NCBI GenBank assembly: GCA_028753945.1
Contig: JAPNXP010000012.1
Coordinates: 4,734,501-4,798,500 of the forward strand
Direction: 5' to 3'
DNA from: Hexactinellida sp. DTS-2022
Lineage: Eukaryota; Porifera; Hexactinellida
Length of the DNA: 64,000 nt
Shown here: positions 38,930 to 49,800 of the stretch, piece by piece
Numbering within the stretch: the stretch's first letter is position 1
Layout: every line of letters begins with the position of its first letter
Made by a program: the position numbers and the translations under genes
Notes under the pieces: model-generated
The model's input: the letters and a program-made list of their open reading frames with translations, nothing else
What the model was told of the DNA's origin: nothing
The model's database searches: none

Positions 38930-40698
38930 TAAAAAAATCCAAAATTGCACCCTGTGCCGACGCATGTTCCTTTGGTGGCACTATATTTTGTTGGTTGTTT
39001 ATTGATAGTGCCTCCAAAGGAACATGCTGTCGGCGCAGGCTGCAATTTTGGATTTTTTTTTGCCAAGTCATCAACGCCCAAGGTGTGAAGAAGCATTTGT
39101 TAATTGGTCCGAGTCACAAGGAACGGTAGATAAATTTGAAGTTTGTTTCTATCTTAAACCATCTTGAGTTTGATGCCATTCATTCATTATGTATTGATAA
39201 TAAATTATATTATTAGTTATTTATCTTAGCATTGTTATCCACGGTTGAGTTGAATTAAGTCAACAAATTCCTTATATTATATTATTTTATTTAATCCATT
39301 GTATGGTAAATTAAATAGAAGCCAGCTGCAATTTATAAGTTAAATCAATTTAATTATCGCAAGTTGAATCAATAGAGTAAGATTTAACAAGTTAAATCAA
39401 TATAATTATTACAAGTTGAAACAATGGAATTAGATTTAACAGTTATACTGAAACTGAAGTGTGAGTAAACAAAGAAATTTCAACCCCCATTTATGGCAGA
39501 AATAAAACTCTTTATTGAAAGTTTTCTTCTCCCATCAGACGCGGAATTTTATGGTGAATCCAAATGTGAAATGAAATTTGGGGGTTTAGTAAAACATATT
39601 TTGTGTTATGGACCAGACAAATTTTGAAAGGTGTTAAAGATGTGTCAAAAATTTCTTAATCAAAAATCGTTACCCCAGGTGCAAATTAGACGGTCCCATC
39701 GCACCTACATGCAAAGTTTAAGACCATCAACTATAAAGCTCAGGCCAGGGCACCGTCTACGGAGAAAAAATAAAAATAATAATAATAAAAAAATCCAAAA
39801 TTGCACCCTGTGCCGACGCATGTTCCTTTGGTGGCACTATATTTTGTTGGTTGTTTATTGATAGTGCCTCCAAAGGAACATGCTGTCGGCGCAGGCTGCA
39901 ATTTTGGATTTTTTTTCGCCAAGTCATCAACGCCCAAGGTGTGAAGAAGCATTTGTTAATTGGTCCGAGTCACAAGGAACGGTAGATAAATTTGAAGTTT
40001 GTTTCTATCTTAAACCATCTTGAGTTTGATGCCATTCATTCATTATGTATTGATAATAAATTATATTATTAGTTATTTATCTTAGCATTGTTATCCACGG
40101 TTGAGTTGAATTAAGTCAACAAATTCCTTATATTATATTATTTTATTTAATCCATTGTATGGTAAATTAAATAGAAGCCAGCTGGAATTTATAAGTTAAA
40201 TCAATATAATTATCGCAAGTTGAATCACTAGAGTAGGATTTAACAAGTTAAATCAATATAATTATCGCAAGTTGAATCACTAGAGTAGGATTTAACAAGT
40301 TAAATCAATATAATTATTACAAGTTGAAACAATAGAATTAGATTTAACACTTTACTGAAATTGAAGTGTGAGTAAACAAAGAAATCTCAACCCCCATTTA
40401 TGGCAGAAATTGACCCCTTTATTGGAAAGTTTATTCTCCCATCAGACGCAGAATTTTATGGCGAATCCAAATATGAAATAAAATTTGGGGGTTTAGTAAA
40501 ACATATTTTGAGTTATGGACCAGACAAATTTTGAAAGGTGTTAAAAATGTGTGCAAAATTTCGTAATCAAAAATCGTAACCCCAGGTGCAAATTAGAAGG
40601 GCACTTCGCATCTACATGGCAAGTTTCAGCCCTCAATGTATAAAGGTGTAGCCAGGGTACCGTCTACGGAGAAAAAATAAAAATAATAATAATATAAA

Positions 40699-41965
40699 TA
40701 AAGGCAGTGATTCCAATACTGGGCCACTATACTATAGTATAGTCGGCACAGTAATAAAGGCAGTGATTCCAATACTGGGCCACTATACTATAGTATAGTC
40801 GGCACAGTAATAATAATAACCAAAGCACTAAGACCAATACTGGGCCACTATACTATAGTATAGTCGGCACAGTAATAACCAAAGCACTGAGATTAGAACT
40901 GGGCCACTATACTATAGTATAGTCGGCACAGTAAAAATACTAATAATAAAGGCAGTGATTCTAATACTGGGCCACTATACTATAGTATAGTCGGCACAGT
41001 TAAAAAAAAAAATATTATTAAAGGCAGTAAGATTAGAACTGGGCCACTATACTATAGTATAGTCGGCACAGTAATAAAGGCAGTGATTCCAATACTGGGC
41101 CACTATTCTATAGTATAGTCGGCACAGTAATAATAATAATAACCAAAGCACTAAGACCAATACTGGGCCACTATACTATAGTATAGTCGGCACAGTAATA
41201 ACCAAAGCACTGAGATTAGAACTGGGCCACTATACTATAGTATAGTCGGCACAGTAAAAATACTAATAATAAAGGCAGTGATTCTAATACTGGGCCACTA
41301 TACTATAGTATAGTCGGCACAGTTAAAAAAAAAAATATTATTAAAGGCAGTAAGATTAGAACTGGGCCACTATACTATAGTATAGTCGGCACAGTAATAA
41401 AGGCAGTGATTCCAATACTGGGCCACTATACTATAGTATAGTCGGCACAGTTAAAAAAAAAAATATTATTAAAGGCAGTAAGATTAGAACTGGGCCACTA
41501 TACTATAGTATAGTCGGCACAGTAATAAAGGCAGTGATTCCAATACTGGGCCACTATACTATAGTATAGTCGGCACAGTTAAAAAAAAAATATTATTAAA
41601 GGCAGTAAGATTAGAACTGGGCCACTATACTATAGTATAGTCGGCACAGTAATAAAGGCAGTGATTCCAATACTGGGCCACTATACTATAGTATAGTCGG
41701 CACAGTTAAAAAAAAAAATATTATTAAAGGCAGTAAGATTAGAACTGGGCCACTATACTATAGTATAGTCGGCACAGTAATAAAGGCAGTGATTCCAATA
41801 CTGGGCCACTATACTATAGTATAGTCGGCACAGTTAAAAAAAAAAATATTATTAAAGGCAGTAAGATTAGAACTGGGCCACTATACTATAGTATAGTCGG
41901 CACAGTAATAAAGGCAGTGATTCCAATACTGGGCCACTATACTATAGTATAGTCGGCACAGTTAA
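40699..41965 (-). repeat. Dyad element cluster, about 20 copies with higher-order repeat
   Basis: The largest cluster marks the right border of the repeat field. The proximal part mixes four leader types (GGCAGTGATTCC, GGCAGTGATTCT, GGCAGTAAGATTAG, CCAAAGCACTAAGACC). From about 41,330 a two-element higher-order unit of about 128 bp repeats five to six times: an AGATTAGAACTGGG copy, GTAATAAAGG, a GATTCCAATACTGG copy, then GTT plus about 11 A and ATATTATTAAAGG. A longer internal duplication links about 40,800-41,080 with 41,130-41,400. Confidence 0.92.
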
Positions 41966-41966
41966 A

Positions 41967-42422
41967 ATAATCCCATCGCCAGCTGGGGGTCTGGGGGCCG
42001 CTGTAAGTCAGAAACAATAGAGTGCTATAGAGTGCTAGTGCTAGTGCTAGTACAGAATAGAGTTGTAGAGTATTATAGTGTTGTAGTTTACACTAGGATA
42101 GCTATTCTAACTGCTGCAACATCTTAAATTCTTAACACAGTCAGGTCTGCTTATTGGGAACAACTTTTAGTCTACTTAATATAAAGTTTTTTAATTGTGA
42201 ACAAGCTCTATGGTCCCAATTTAACAACTTACATAGGGATTGTTAAGTTGAGTTCGCTTATTATGAAGTCTCTCTAATATAGACACAATTTTTGGTCCCT
42301 TGAATGTTCAAAATAAAAGAACCTGACTGTATATGTATATATTTGTTTGTATGTTCCAAGTTGATTTAAGAAAATTAATTAGCGCACTTATTTGCAGTAT
42401 TTTACAGTGAGATTAGAACAGA
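41967..42422. other. Unique sequence between repeat field and first gene
   Basis: Begins with AATCCCATCGCCAGCTGG and a GTGCTAGTGCTAGTGCTAG microsatellite, then holds a pogo-like miniature element. Just before the TRP-like ATG are two acceptor-like words, TTATTTGCAG and TATTTTACAG, so an upstream 5' exon or a trans-spliced leader is possible. Confidence 0.5.
42138..42329. mobile_element. pogo/Tigger-like miniature element, 192 bp
   Basis: The ends are CAGTCAGGTCTGCTTATT and, inverted, CAGTCAGGTTCTTTTATT; about 19 of the first 25 terminal bases agree. The right end is followed by TA and the left is preceded by CA, consistent with a mutated TA target duplication. Text of the type TTCGCTTATTATGAAG inside is typical of pogo/Tigger termini. 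No coding capacity. Confidence 0.55.
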
Positions 42423-45400
42423 ATGTACAAAAATTTGGAAGAGAGCATTAGTAAAGATGAAAATGAAAAAAGATTACTGGAAAATGTGGAGCTTTCAGAG
42501 ATAAAACCTGTGAAAGAAAGCGAAGATACTAAAGAGGGAGAAAAGCAAGAAAAGGGAATGGAAGATAAAGACAAAAACATTCTACAACTAATCAAGAATA
42601 TCCTCAAAAAGGATTTTGAAGAGATAACAATTGACCAAAGCAAACAAGAGAAATTGGAGGAAGCAATGACAGAGGGAAAAGCTGAAACGGTGAAGAAGTT
42701 AATCGAGGCAGGAGCTCCCATTGACGTGTACGAGTGGGATGAGAAGGGTGACATCATCACGCCGCTTACTTTTGCAGCAAACATCGATCGATTGGACATT
42801 TTCTGTCTGGTGCTGCTACGAGCCATAAAGGAAGGTGTGGATGACGGCGAGATGTATGTGAACACGGCCATGCAGAGAGCGTGCACTAAGAACTCTGTGT
42901 TGATTGCGAAGATGCTGATGAAGAGAGATGTCAATTTCAAAGAGATATACGACGAGTACGAGGGTGAACCGCCAAAGAAAGAAACCAAACACGCCTACAA
43001 TGATCCCGAAGCAAGCTATCTCCACTTCTGCGCATTCTTCGGCAGTCGGGAGGTTCTCAAACTGTTGCTGGAGAAACACACGGACTCCGTCGATATCGAC
43101 CAGAAAGACAGCGAAGGCAACACTGCACTGCACCTGGCGAGTCGCAACGGCTACAGCACCTGCGTCAGTCTCCTCATACAGAAAAACGCTAAAGTGGACG
43201 AGGTGAACAAGGCGAAACGCACTGCCCTCTTCGTGGCCATCCAGAACGCTCCCGAAGAGCTGATCTACAACCTGATCAGAGCGGGAGCAGACGTGAACGC
43301 AGAGGACCGCAGGGGGATGACGCCGCTCTTCATCGCCGCGATCGAGGGAAGAGAGACGCTGATTCCCATCCTGGTCAACAACGGAGCTAACGCGGACGCG
43401 CGGAATCGGTTCTACCAGACACCACTGATGATGGCTTGCAAAGGCGGAAATGCGCCAGCTGTGAGGGAGCTACTGCTGAGTGGAGCCTCGCTTGAATCAA
43501 AGGACAAGAACAGAGCCGACGCATTCACCATCGCAAGGAACAAGAAGCAGGACGAAGCTCTCTCCGTGATAGTGAGAGCTCATGCGGGCGTGGATAACTT
43601 CAAGAACCTAGGCTGGCACAAGGTACTGACCAAGGAGCTCTACAAGAGTCTACTCACTATGCTGGACTGTCTGATTGAACCAGAGTTGGACAAAAACAGA
43701 GGTGAGTTCTACTGCAGTTAAACCAGTGTATTACACAGCCATTTGTAAATACGCTCCTAATCCTGGTCTGGTCCAATCTTCATATGTCCTAAATCACAAA
43801 TTAATGTTACGGTATAGGAAGGATTCCAGATTTTCGCGCTTCTAAATTAATATTTTCCAAAAATCATGCTCCAAAAGAAGCGTTTCGAGCCCTTGGTAAT
43901 TCCTTGAGTGAAACTATTCTAGTTAATTAATGCTTGTTTCCCAATAATAATCTGATTCTTCTACAGTGAAAGTTCACTTCACAGTCCTGGAAATCGATCG
44001 TAAGAACGTGACCCCAGAAGATGAGTGGGAGTACGAAGAGGGAGGAAGGAGAAAGCCTTACTTACTGCAGAGATTCGCCTCGTGTGACAATGAGGAGATC
44101 GCATATCACGGAGTGACTCGTCTGCTCGTCAATCAAAAGTTCAAGCGATATGGAAATTTTCTCCTAGGGTTCAAGACATTCATTTTCATCAGCTTTCTGG
44201 CTGCAATGCTGTACGCGTTGGCACAGGCCGCACAAGAACACCCGACAGCGAACACTCTCTACAATAATAGTGTACGTCCCTTCACAGGCTGGGACATACT
44301 GAGGTTCTTCTGTGAGATTTATGTGGTTCTGTTCTGGATGAGTAACATCGTGACGGAGTCGGCAGAGATAATCCAGGTGATATTCTATGCGCGCAAAGAG
44401 ATAGGAGACAAACTGCAAGAGAGGAAGTCGCGCCTCCAGGAGGAGCAGGAGCGGAACTTGAGACGGGAGCCACATCAGAAAACAGCTGGGAAGACCGTTC
44501 GAGAAAAGAAGGAATCAGGAGGTGATGCCGATGGAGAAGTGAAGCCTAAACCCGCTGACGACGGTGATGATGATGATGGAGGGAGGAAATCTCCCGGCGG
44601 CTCTAGCATACACTCAAAGACTTCCCAGAAGTCTGATGCTACGGACAAGTCTACAAAGTCAGACAAGTCAGGAGGAGGCAGTGATGGGGACACCGGGGAT
44701 GTTGATGTGCCTGCTAAGACCGATGACGCAGACAAATCGGATAGTGACAGCGTTTGTGACAAAAGCGACAAATCAGACATATCTGACAAAAGCGACAAAT
44801 CTGATAAATCCGACAAAAGCGACAAATCTGTTCACTCAATTAAGGTGCGTGTGACTACTGCTTCTCATGATGGATCGGATTGTGACTCGCTAGGATTGGG
44901 TAGCGAGAAAGCTGGGAGTGGCGAGGACGATGATACTGTTGATTCTGATAGTGATGAGGACTGGGGAGAGTACGCATGGGGAAACCATGATGACGATGAT
45001 TACGATTCAGATCAAACGAGCGAAGACGATGATGAGTATGACTATGATGAATTCCTGAAAGAACAAAAAAATAAAAGGGAGGAAGAGAAACGGAAAAAGG
45101 AGGAGCAGGACGCAGAGGAACCGCCTGAAGCAGAAAAGAAAGAAAGCAAGTTTGACAAATTCAGGGAGCGTCTACAGAGAAACCTCATCGTTCGGGTATT
45201 ACTTGATTACTTCCAAGATTGGTACAACTGGCTGGACTTAATGGGCATAACACTGCTCTTCATTCTGATAATATTTCGCATAATTATCTTAACCGGCTCA
45301 ACAAATCCATACCTGGAGTTCCAATGGATATTCGCTACCTTCGCATTTGCAGTAAACGCGTTTCGACTAACAAAACTACTCAGTGTCTTCAAGCTCTTCG

Positions 45401-46341
45401 GGACCTACATGCGAATCATAATTCTAATTCTGTTGAAAGATGTTCCCAAGTTTCTGTTGCTACTGTTCCTCACTTTCTTCTTTTTCTCCACCACACTCTA
45501 CCTCTCTTTCCGTGTACCGATAATAGTGGGAGAGACCACCGGCGCAAATGGCAGCACATCACCCGACTATTACGTCACCTTGTTCAACCTTTCAGATCTC
45601 CAGGCTGAGGGACTCGACAAGTATTACAACGTGCTAATCTACCCAATCCGTGTGTTGCTGGAAGGAAACGCTTTGGAGTTCAATTACGTATTCAACAGCT
45701 TTAATATCGTAGCTGCGGTCGTGTACATTGTGTTCTTGTTCCTAATAATTGTTGTGTATCTGAATGTGTTCATTGCTCAGCTCTCGGATACATATGCTGA
45801 AGTGAAAGCCAACGCAAAGAAAACTGTGGCCAAGTTCCGCCTCGAGTTCATCATACAGACACAGACGACTTCTCTGTTAGCGCTCTTCTTTGATTTCAGG
45901 AAAAGGTTCTACGATGAGCATTACATAATGGAGGATGAGGAATGGGTGGACTACTTCAATGCAGGTTAGTCCACATTCCTATAGTATTTATAATTAACTT
46001 ATTACTAATACCATAATACGTATATTATTATTAATAACTATCCCTGTACAGGAATCTCGCGTTTGGATGACGACGACTTCACAACTCAGGAGCCGACAGA
46101 GAGTCTCCACGTGGTGATCAACAAGCTCCAGCAGCAGCAGAAAGTGAACAGTCGCACTCAGGAGATACTCCAGAACTCTATCGAGAAGAGACTGAGGACT
46201 CAGCAGACTGATGTAGACGAGATCAAGAAGAAGATGGCTCCGTCCACAGAGGTGCAGGAGCTGAAGACCAAGCTGGAAGCTCTCGAGAACCAGAACAAAG
46301 AGATTCTCGAGAAACTCACCCAAATTGCACAGAGGGTGTAG
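42423..46341 (+). CDS. TRP-like ankyrin-repeat cation channel, 3 exons, 1188 aa
   Basis: Exons: 42,423-43,701, 43,967-45,964 and 46,052-46,341. Introns of 265 and 87 bp have GTGAGT...CTACAG and GTTAGT...TGTACAG borders and keep frame (G|TG and G|GA codons). Predicted plasma-membrane cation channel. The N-terminus is charged, followed by ankyrin repeats at about residues 75-385 (for example EGNTALHLASRNGYSTCVSL, GMTPLFIAAIEGRETLIPIL). Six membrane segments: S1 about 491-514, S2 533-566, S3 850-869, S4 876-901, S5 907-942, S6 1004-1031, with a pore region near 966-998. S6 contains VVYLNVFIAQLSDTY, in the TRP S6/gate position. Residues about 567-836 between S2 and S3 form a very acidic cytoplasmic insertion with KSD repeats at 682-714, unusual for TRP channels. 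Exon 3 encodes a coiled coil (about 1110-1188). TRPA/TRPV-like placement is an inference. Confidence 0.85.
44735..44831 (+). repeat. In-frame KSD-coding short tandem repeat
   Basis: Nine-base units of the GACAAATCT / GACAAAAGC type repeat within exon 2 of the TRP-like gene, encoding Asp-Lys-Ser triplets. Synonymous variation between AGC and TCT serine codons shows that the array has drifted while keeping frame. Confidence 0.75.
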
Positions 46342-46465
46342 TCGGCACATTATTGCTCTTACCGTGAATCACTTTCTTATTATTTATTCAATTTTATACT
46401 TTTTCAATTATTTAGTTTTGTCGAATATTTTTCATATTTTAACTTTATTAAATTCAAACTATTAA

Positions 46466-46804
46466 ATGTGTGCAGTTATGTCTGAGTCCGATACTGACTA
46501 CGAGGAGGTGACTCTGCTATTGGAGTTCTCAGACCTGCATCTGGATGCTTTCCAGAAGCTAATCAGCACTAACCCCGTCTGCTCCGTGCTCGGGATCGGC
46601 GGGGATCAGCCGGTGCTGCAGCTGGGGGGCTCCACCTTCTCGGGAGAGTTCCAGGACAGCAGCACCTCCTATGTAGTCTTCGGAGATAAACCTAACAGGG
46701 AAGTTGTGGCCCAAACTGAAAAGCTGCTGGTCTGTTCACAAGTCACTCTAGACCCCAGAGAGGGGCCAGATAGCGATATTGATGCAACCCCAGCTACAGT
46801 TTAA
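46466..46804 (+). CDS. GTF3C6: TFIIIC subunit 6 (GTF3C6/TFIIIC35) homologue
   Basis: A small subunit of RNA polymerase III transcription factor TFIIIC, which binds the internal promoters of tRNA genes. The diagnostic core is EVTLLLEFSDLHLDAF (from residue 18), then CSVLGIGGDQPVLQLGG and FSGEFQDSSTSYVVFGD, matching the pattern of the animal protein (VLV-E-SG, KVLGID-PILQV, FAGEYEDTLGTCVIF). At 112 residues it is about half the length of the human protein and ends soon after the core in an acidic tail (GPDSDIDATPATV). A second in-frame ATG at 46,478 follows an acceptor-like GTGTGCAG, so the mature start may be MSES rather than MCAV. It lies 124 bp downstream of the TRP-like gene and converges with the LRRK-like gene. 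Confidence 0.85.
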   Translation: MCAVMSESDTDYEEVTLLLEFSDLHLDAFQKLISTNPVCSVLGIGGDQPVLQLGGSTFSGEFQDSSTSYVVFGDKPNREVVAQTEKLLVCSQVTLDPREGPDSDIDATPATV

Positions 46805-46892
46805 ACGATACCTTGTTGTTGATGCTTATTATTAAATATATACTTTTGTATTATAAATAACATCGTATATTTTGCATGGATTACAGATAACA
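46805..46892. other. 88-bp gap between convergent stop codons
   Basis: AT-rich spacer separating the stop codons of GTF3C6 (+) and the LRRK-like gene (-). ATTAAA and ATTATAAATAA words could serve 3' end formation on the plus strand. No canonical AATAAA is visible for the minus strand, so the two 3' untranslated regions probably overlap. Confidence 0.5.
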
Positions 46893-49800
46893 TCAGTATA
46901 CACACCTGGTACCAATAGCCTCGTTAATATGTCCCTTATTCTCCGCTCTTCTCTGCATAACCTTGAACTCTCCACTGCTCTGACACTCCCACAGTATCAG
47001 TGCCCCCGCTTCCTCTCCCTGCGTGCCCACACAGCTCTCATTCAGCATAACAGAGACTGCTAGGTTGTACGAGTAGTTCTTCCCGTAGGAAAGTATCAGC
47101 GCCTTTTCAGATCGAGTTGCTCCGTTGCCTAGAATCGATACGAGATGGTACACCGGTCCGCTATAGGGCGTCACGCATGTTTTGAATGTTTTATGGAGAG
47201 CGGAGAGCACCACTATGATGCCGTTGGATAGACCTACCCACACGGTATCCAGCTCCGAACACATGCTCGTTATCTCGAAGTTTGTTACACCTCTCAGTTC
47301 ACTAAACCGCTTGTTGATTCGTTCGAAATCGACATCTATTTTCCATTTCCTCATCTCCGTGTCGAACACGGATACAAGTGGCTCGTCGAGATGGGAGAGC
47401 CACACCTCGTCTCGGTAGCTGGTTAGTATCATGTCTCTGAATCGCGAATATTCGCGCTCTAGCGGATAGCTAATGCTAGTAGCCAGACTGTATTGTTCGT
47501 AGATGTATACTTTGAATCCACTGGTGCACCACTGTTGGTCGTTAACGATTAGGAGAGTGTCCAACGGACTCACCTCAATATATATCAAATGTACTTCCAA
47601 CTCCCCACGCTGAATAGCCTCTCTGTTCTTCAAGAACCGAAATATGACACCCTCTCTACTCGCGGCATACACGTACTTGTCGTGCTCCGTTAGCTGTGCA
47701 TATTCGCAGGTAGCAGGTAGCAGCTGTCTGTGAGCAGAGATGTATTCCTCGTTTTGAATCTCCCAAATAGCGAGGAAGAAGTCTCCGTACTGCACTCGCT
47801 TGCTGATGCACCACACATGCTCATTGAGAATGTTAACGCAATGCACCTCGTGCTTCGATTCGATAACAGAAGTTACCTTAAGACTGACTATGCATCTGAA
47901 CTGGATTGTGTTTTCTCCGCTGGGATCCCGTACCACGCTGCAAATAGTATTTTGATTGTGGCTCATGAACACGACATCGTGCCCGCTCGCTACTCGCTGC
48001 ACACACATCAGAGACTGGAAAGTTGTCTGAGATACAAGCTCCACAATGCTACGTGCGTTTGGCCTCACCTTTGGGTCTTCATCCCAGCTGAGACGGATGA
48101 TGCTCTCGAGGAAGCAGAGCGCTGAGTTCAGCACATGTATCGACAGAGACGGCCGCACATTGTCCACAACTAACGAGTCAATATAAACACTAGCCACGCT
48201 GCTATAAGGTAAACTGCCGCTAACTAGATTGTACAGTAGCATCCCGTAAGAGAATATATCGACACGATGGTCATAGTACACTTTCCCACCGTATTTAAGA
48301 ATCTCTGGAGCCTGGAAGCCCTTTGTCCCCTCTAGCCCCACGTAGCCAGATGGCTGGAGATACGCAGCTATTCCGAAGTCAGTCAGCTTCACCTGCACTT
48401 GTTCTAGAGGGTCGATGGACACAACAAGAACATTGCTTGGTTTTAAGTCTCTGAATATAATTGGGTGTGGTCTGGTGTGTAGGAAGTCCAATCCAGACGC
48501 TACCTGCATGGCTATCAGGTAGTAGAGCTGTCTCGTGAAAGGAGGCCGGCCTTCGTCGCTGCTCTTCTTGATAAGGTCACAAAGTGACCCCATGGGGGCG
48601 ATCTCAAGGACAAGACTCATGTGTGGTTTTATGAGCACACCAACGAAACCGATCAGACATGGGTGATACAAGTTTTTTAGGACCATTGCTTCTCGTCTTA
48701 GCTCGCAAAGAGCTTCGTTCTTGCTCTCTGGGCTATTTCGAGTGTGATGGTATGTTTTAATGGCTACTGACTTTCCTTTGTGTTTCCCAACGAATACGAA
48801 ACCATATCCTCCTTTTCCCAGCGTTTTATCGAAATCGAACTCAAAGTTTTGTGCGTTCAACATGAACTTTTGAGGCAAATCTAGAAGCAATAGGTCTGGC
48901 GCTAGTTCTTCTATCCTATAGTCTTTTCCGGCAATGTGAATCTTTTTACTAGGATCTTCAAACCAACTATAGATAGATGGAAGCGTGGTATTTATTCCGT
49001 TTAAGTTCATTTTCATATGAACGACATCCTCGCTGAGCAGGAATGTCTCGAGTTGCACGCCCGGATACCAGGAGGTGCACAGGTCAAGGAGAATGTCATA
49101 AATTAACCCAAACTTTATGCAGCCCTCCCCTCCCTTCGAACACAGAATTAATACTCCCTGCTTCTCACACACCACCAGGTTTGAATTCTTCAATGATTCT
49201 ACGAGGAATGAGAGCTCTCCGTCATCATAGAACAGTCCTTGTCTCCATAACTGTAGCACTATAGGGTTGCTATAACTGTGGGGCTTTCTTGACTGTGTGA
49301 TGATAGTGGATACAGGGCTCCTGGCTACATTTTGCGAGATGGAAGAAGGCGCGACTATCTCTATGTTGCACCATCCGTCTCGCTCTATCATATCAGTTAT
49401 TCCCCTCTTAATATAGTGTATATGTTCCTGCAGTTCATAGACGCTGTGCAACATGCGTGAGATGAACCGACTCCAGAACCCATACGGGACCAGGTCGACC
49501 CCGAGAACCACGCGAGCGTAGAATGGTTTCGATAACAGATTAGAGAATATGGAAGCGCAGGGCCTCTCGGCTGGTAGCAGAGAAGGGATCAGCAACACGC
49601 TGCCCCCTATATTTAGCCCGATTTCAAACTTCTCTAGCAGATGGAGATAGCTGTCAAAATATTCTGCTGGAAATTCGTTTCCCTGACCTTTGAACAGGTT
49701 ATGGAAATGCCTTACTTCCATTAATCCATTAGACACAAACGGATTCTTAGTTTTGATGGTAATAATGTTAGCCATCATATTACATAACCATTGGGGATTA

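Larger units (their letters stand above)
2423..41966. repeat. Complex satellite-like field of about 1.42-kb units
   Basis: Diverged copies of one long unit fill this interval. Landmarks recur in fixed order. Read in the rightward orientation they are: CTCCGTAGACGGTGCCCTGG, then CACCTGGGGTTACGATTTTT, GGGGGTTTAGTAAAAC, CCAGCTGGCTTCTATTT, CGTGGATAACATTGCTAAAA, CAACAACGACAGATTA, TTATCGAGTGCG, CAATTGGTCCTTATGCCA, GGTGATGATGACATCGT and AGTGATGATGACATGGCG, followed by a hairpin H. Distances between hairpins cluster near 850 and 1400-1450. Alternative end modules exist (GTCATCAACGCC, and CTCCACAGAACAG type). Apart from inserted mobile elements the interval has no gene. Whether the unit is a satellite, a decayed transposon amplified in tandem, or both cannot be settled from sequence alone. 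Confidence 0.85.
13075..41966 (-). repeat. Leftward block of 1.42-kb units
   Basis: The same units in the opposite direction. Hairpins H begin near 13,680, 14,535, 15,591, 19,338, 20,192, 21,731, 22,577, 23,847, 25,278, 26,478, 27,901, 29,358, 30,465, 31,683, 32,958, 34,090, 38,937 and 39,791. The two exceptional gaps are explained by insertions: 15,591 to 19,338 contains a nested block of about 2.38 kb, and 34,090 to 38,937 contains a 3,431-bp P element. Removing them leaves about 1,370 and 1,416 bp, the normal unit size. A 52-bp internal tandem duplication around GAATCACTAGAGTAGG is seen at about 21,180-21,290 and 40,200-40,310. Confidence 0.85.

Noticed and set aside
40699..41965. CRISPR-like regularly spaced repeat array
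   Set aside because: The repeats and spacers are both repetitive (few spacer types, poly-A and TAA runs), there are no cas genes, and the window is clearly animal nuclear DNA.
42413..42988. 191-codon minus-strand Ser/Phe-rich frame opposite the TRP-like first exon
   Set aside because: Mirror image of the Glu/Lys-rich coding strand; no independent support.
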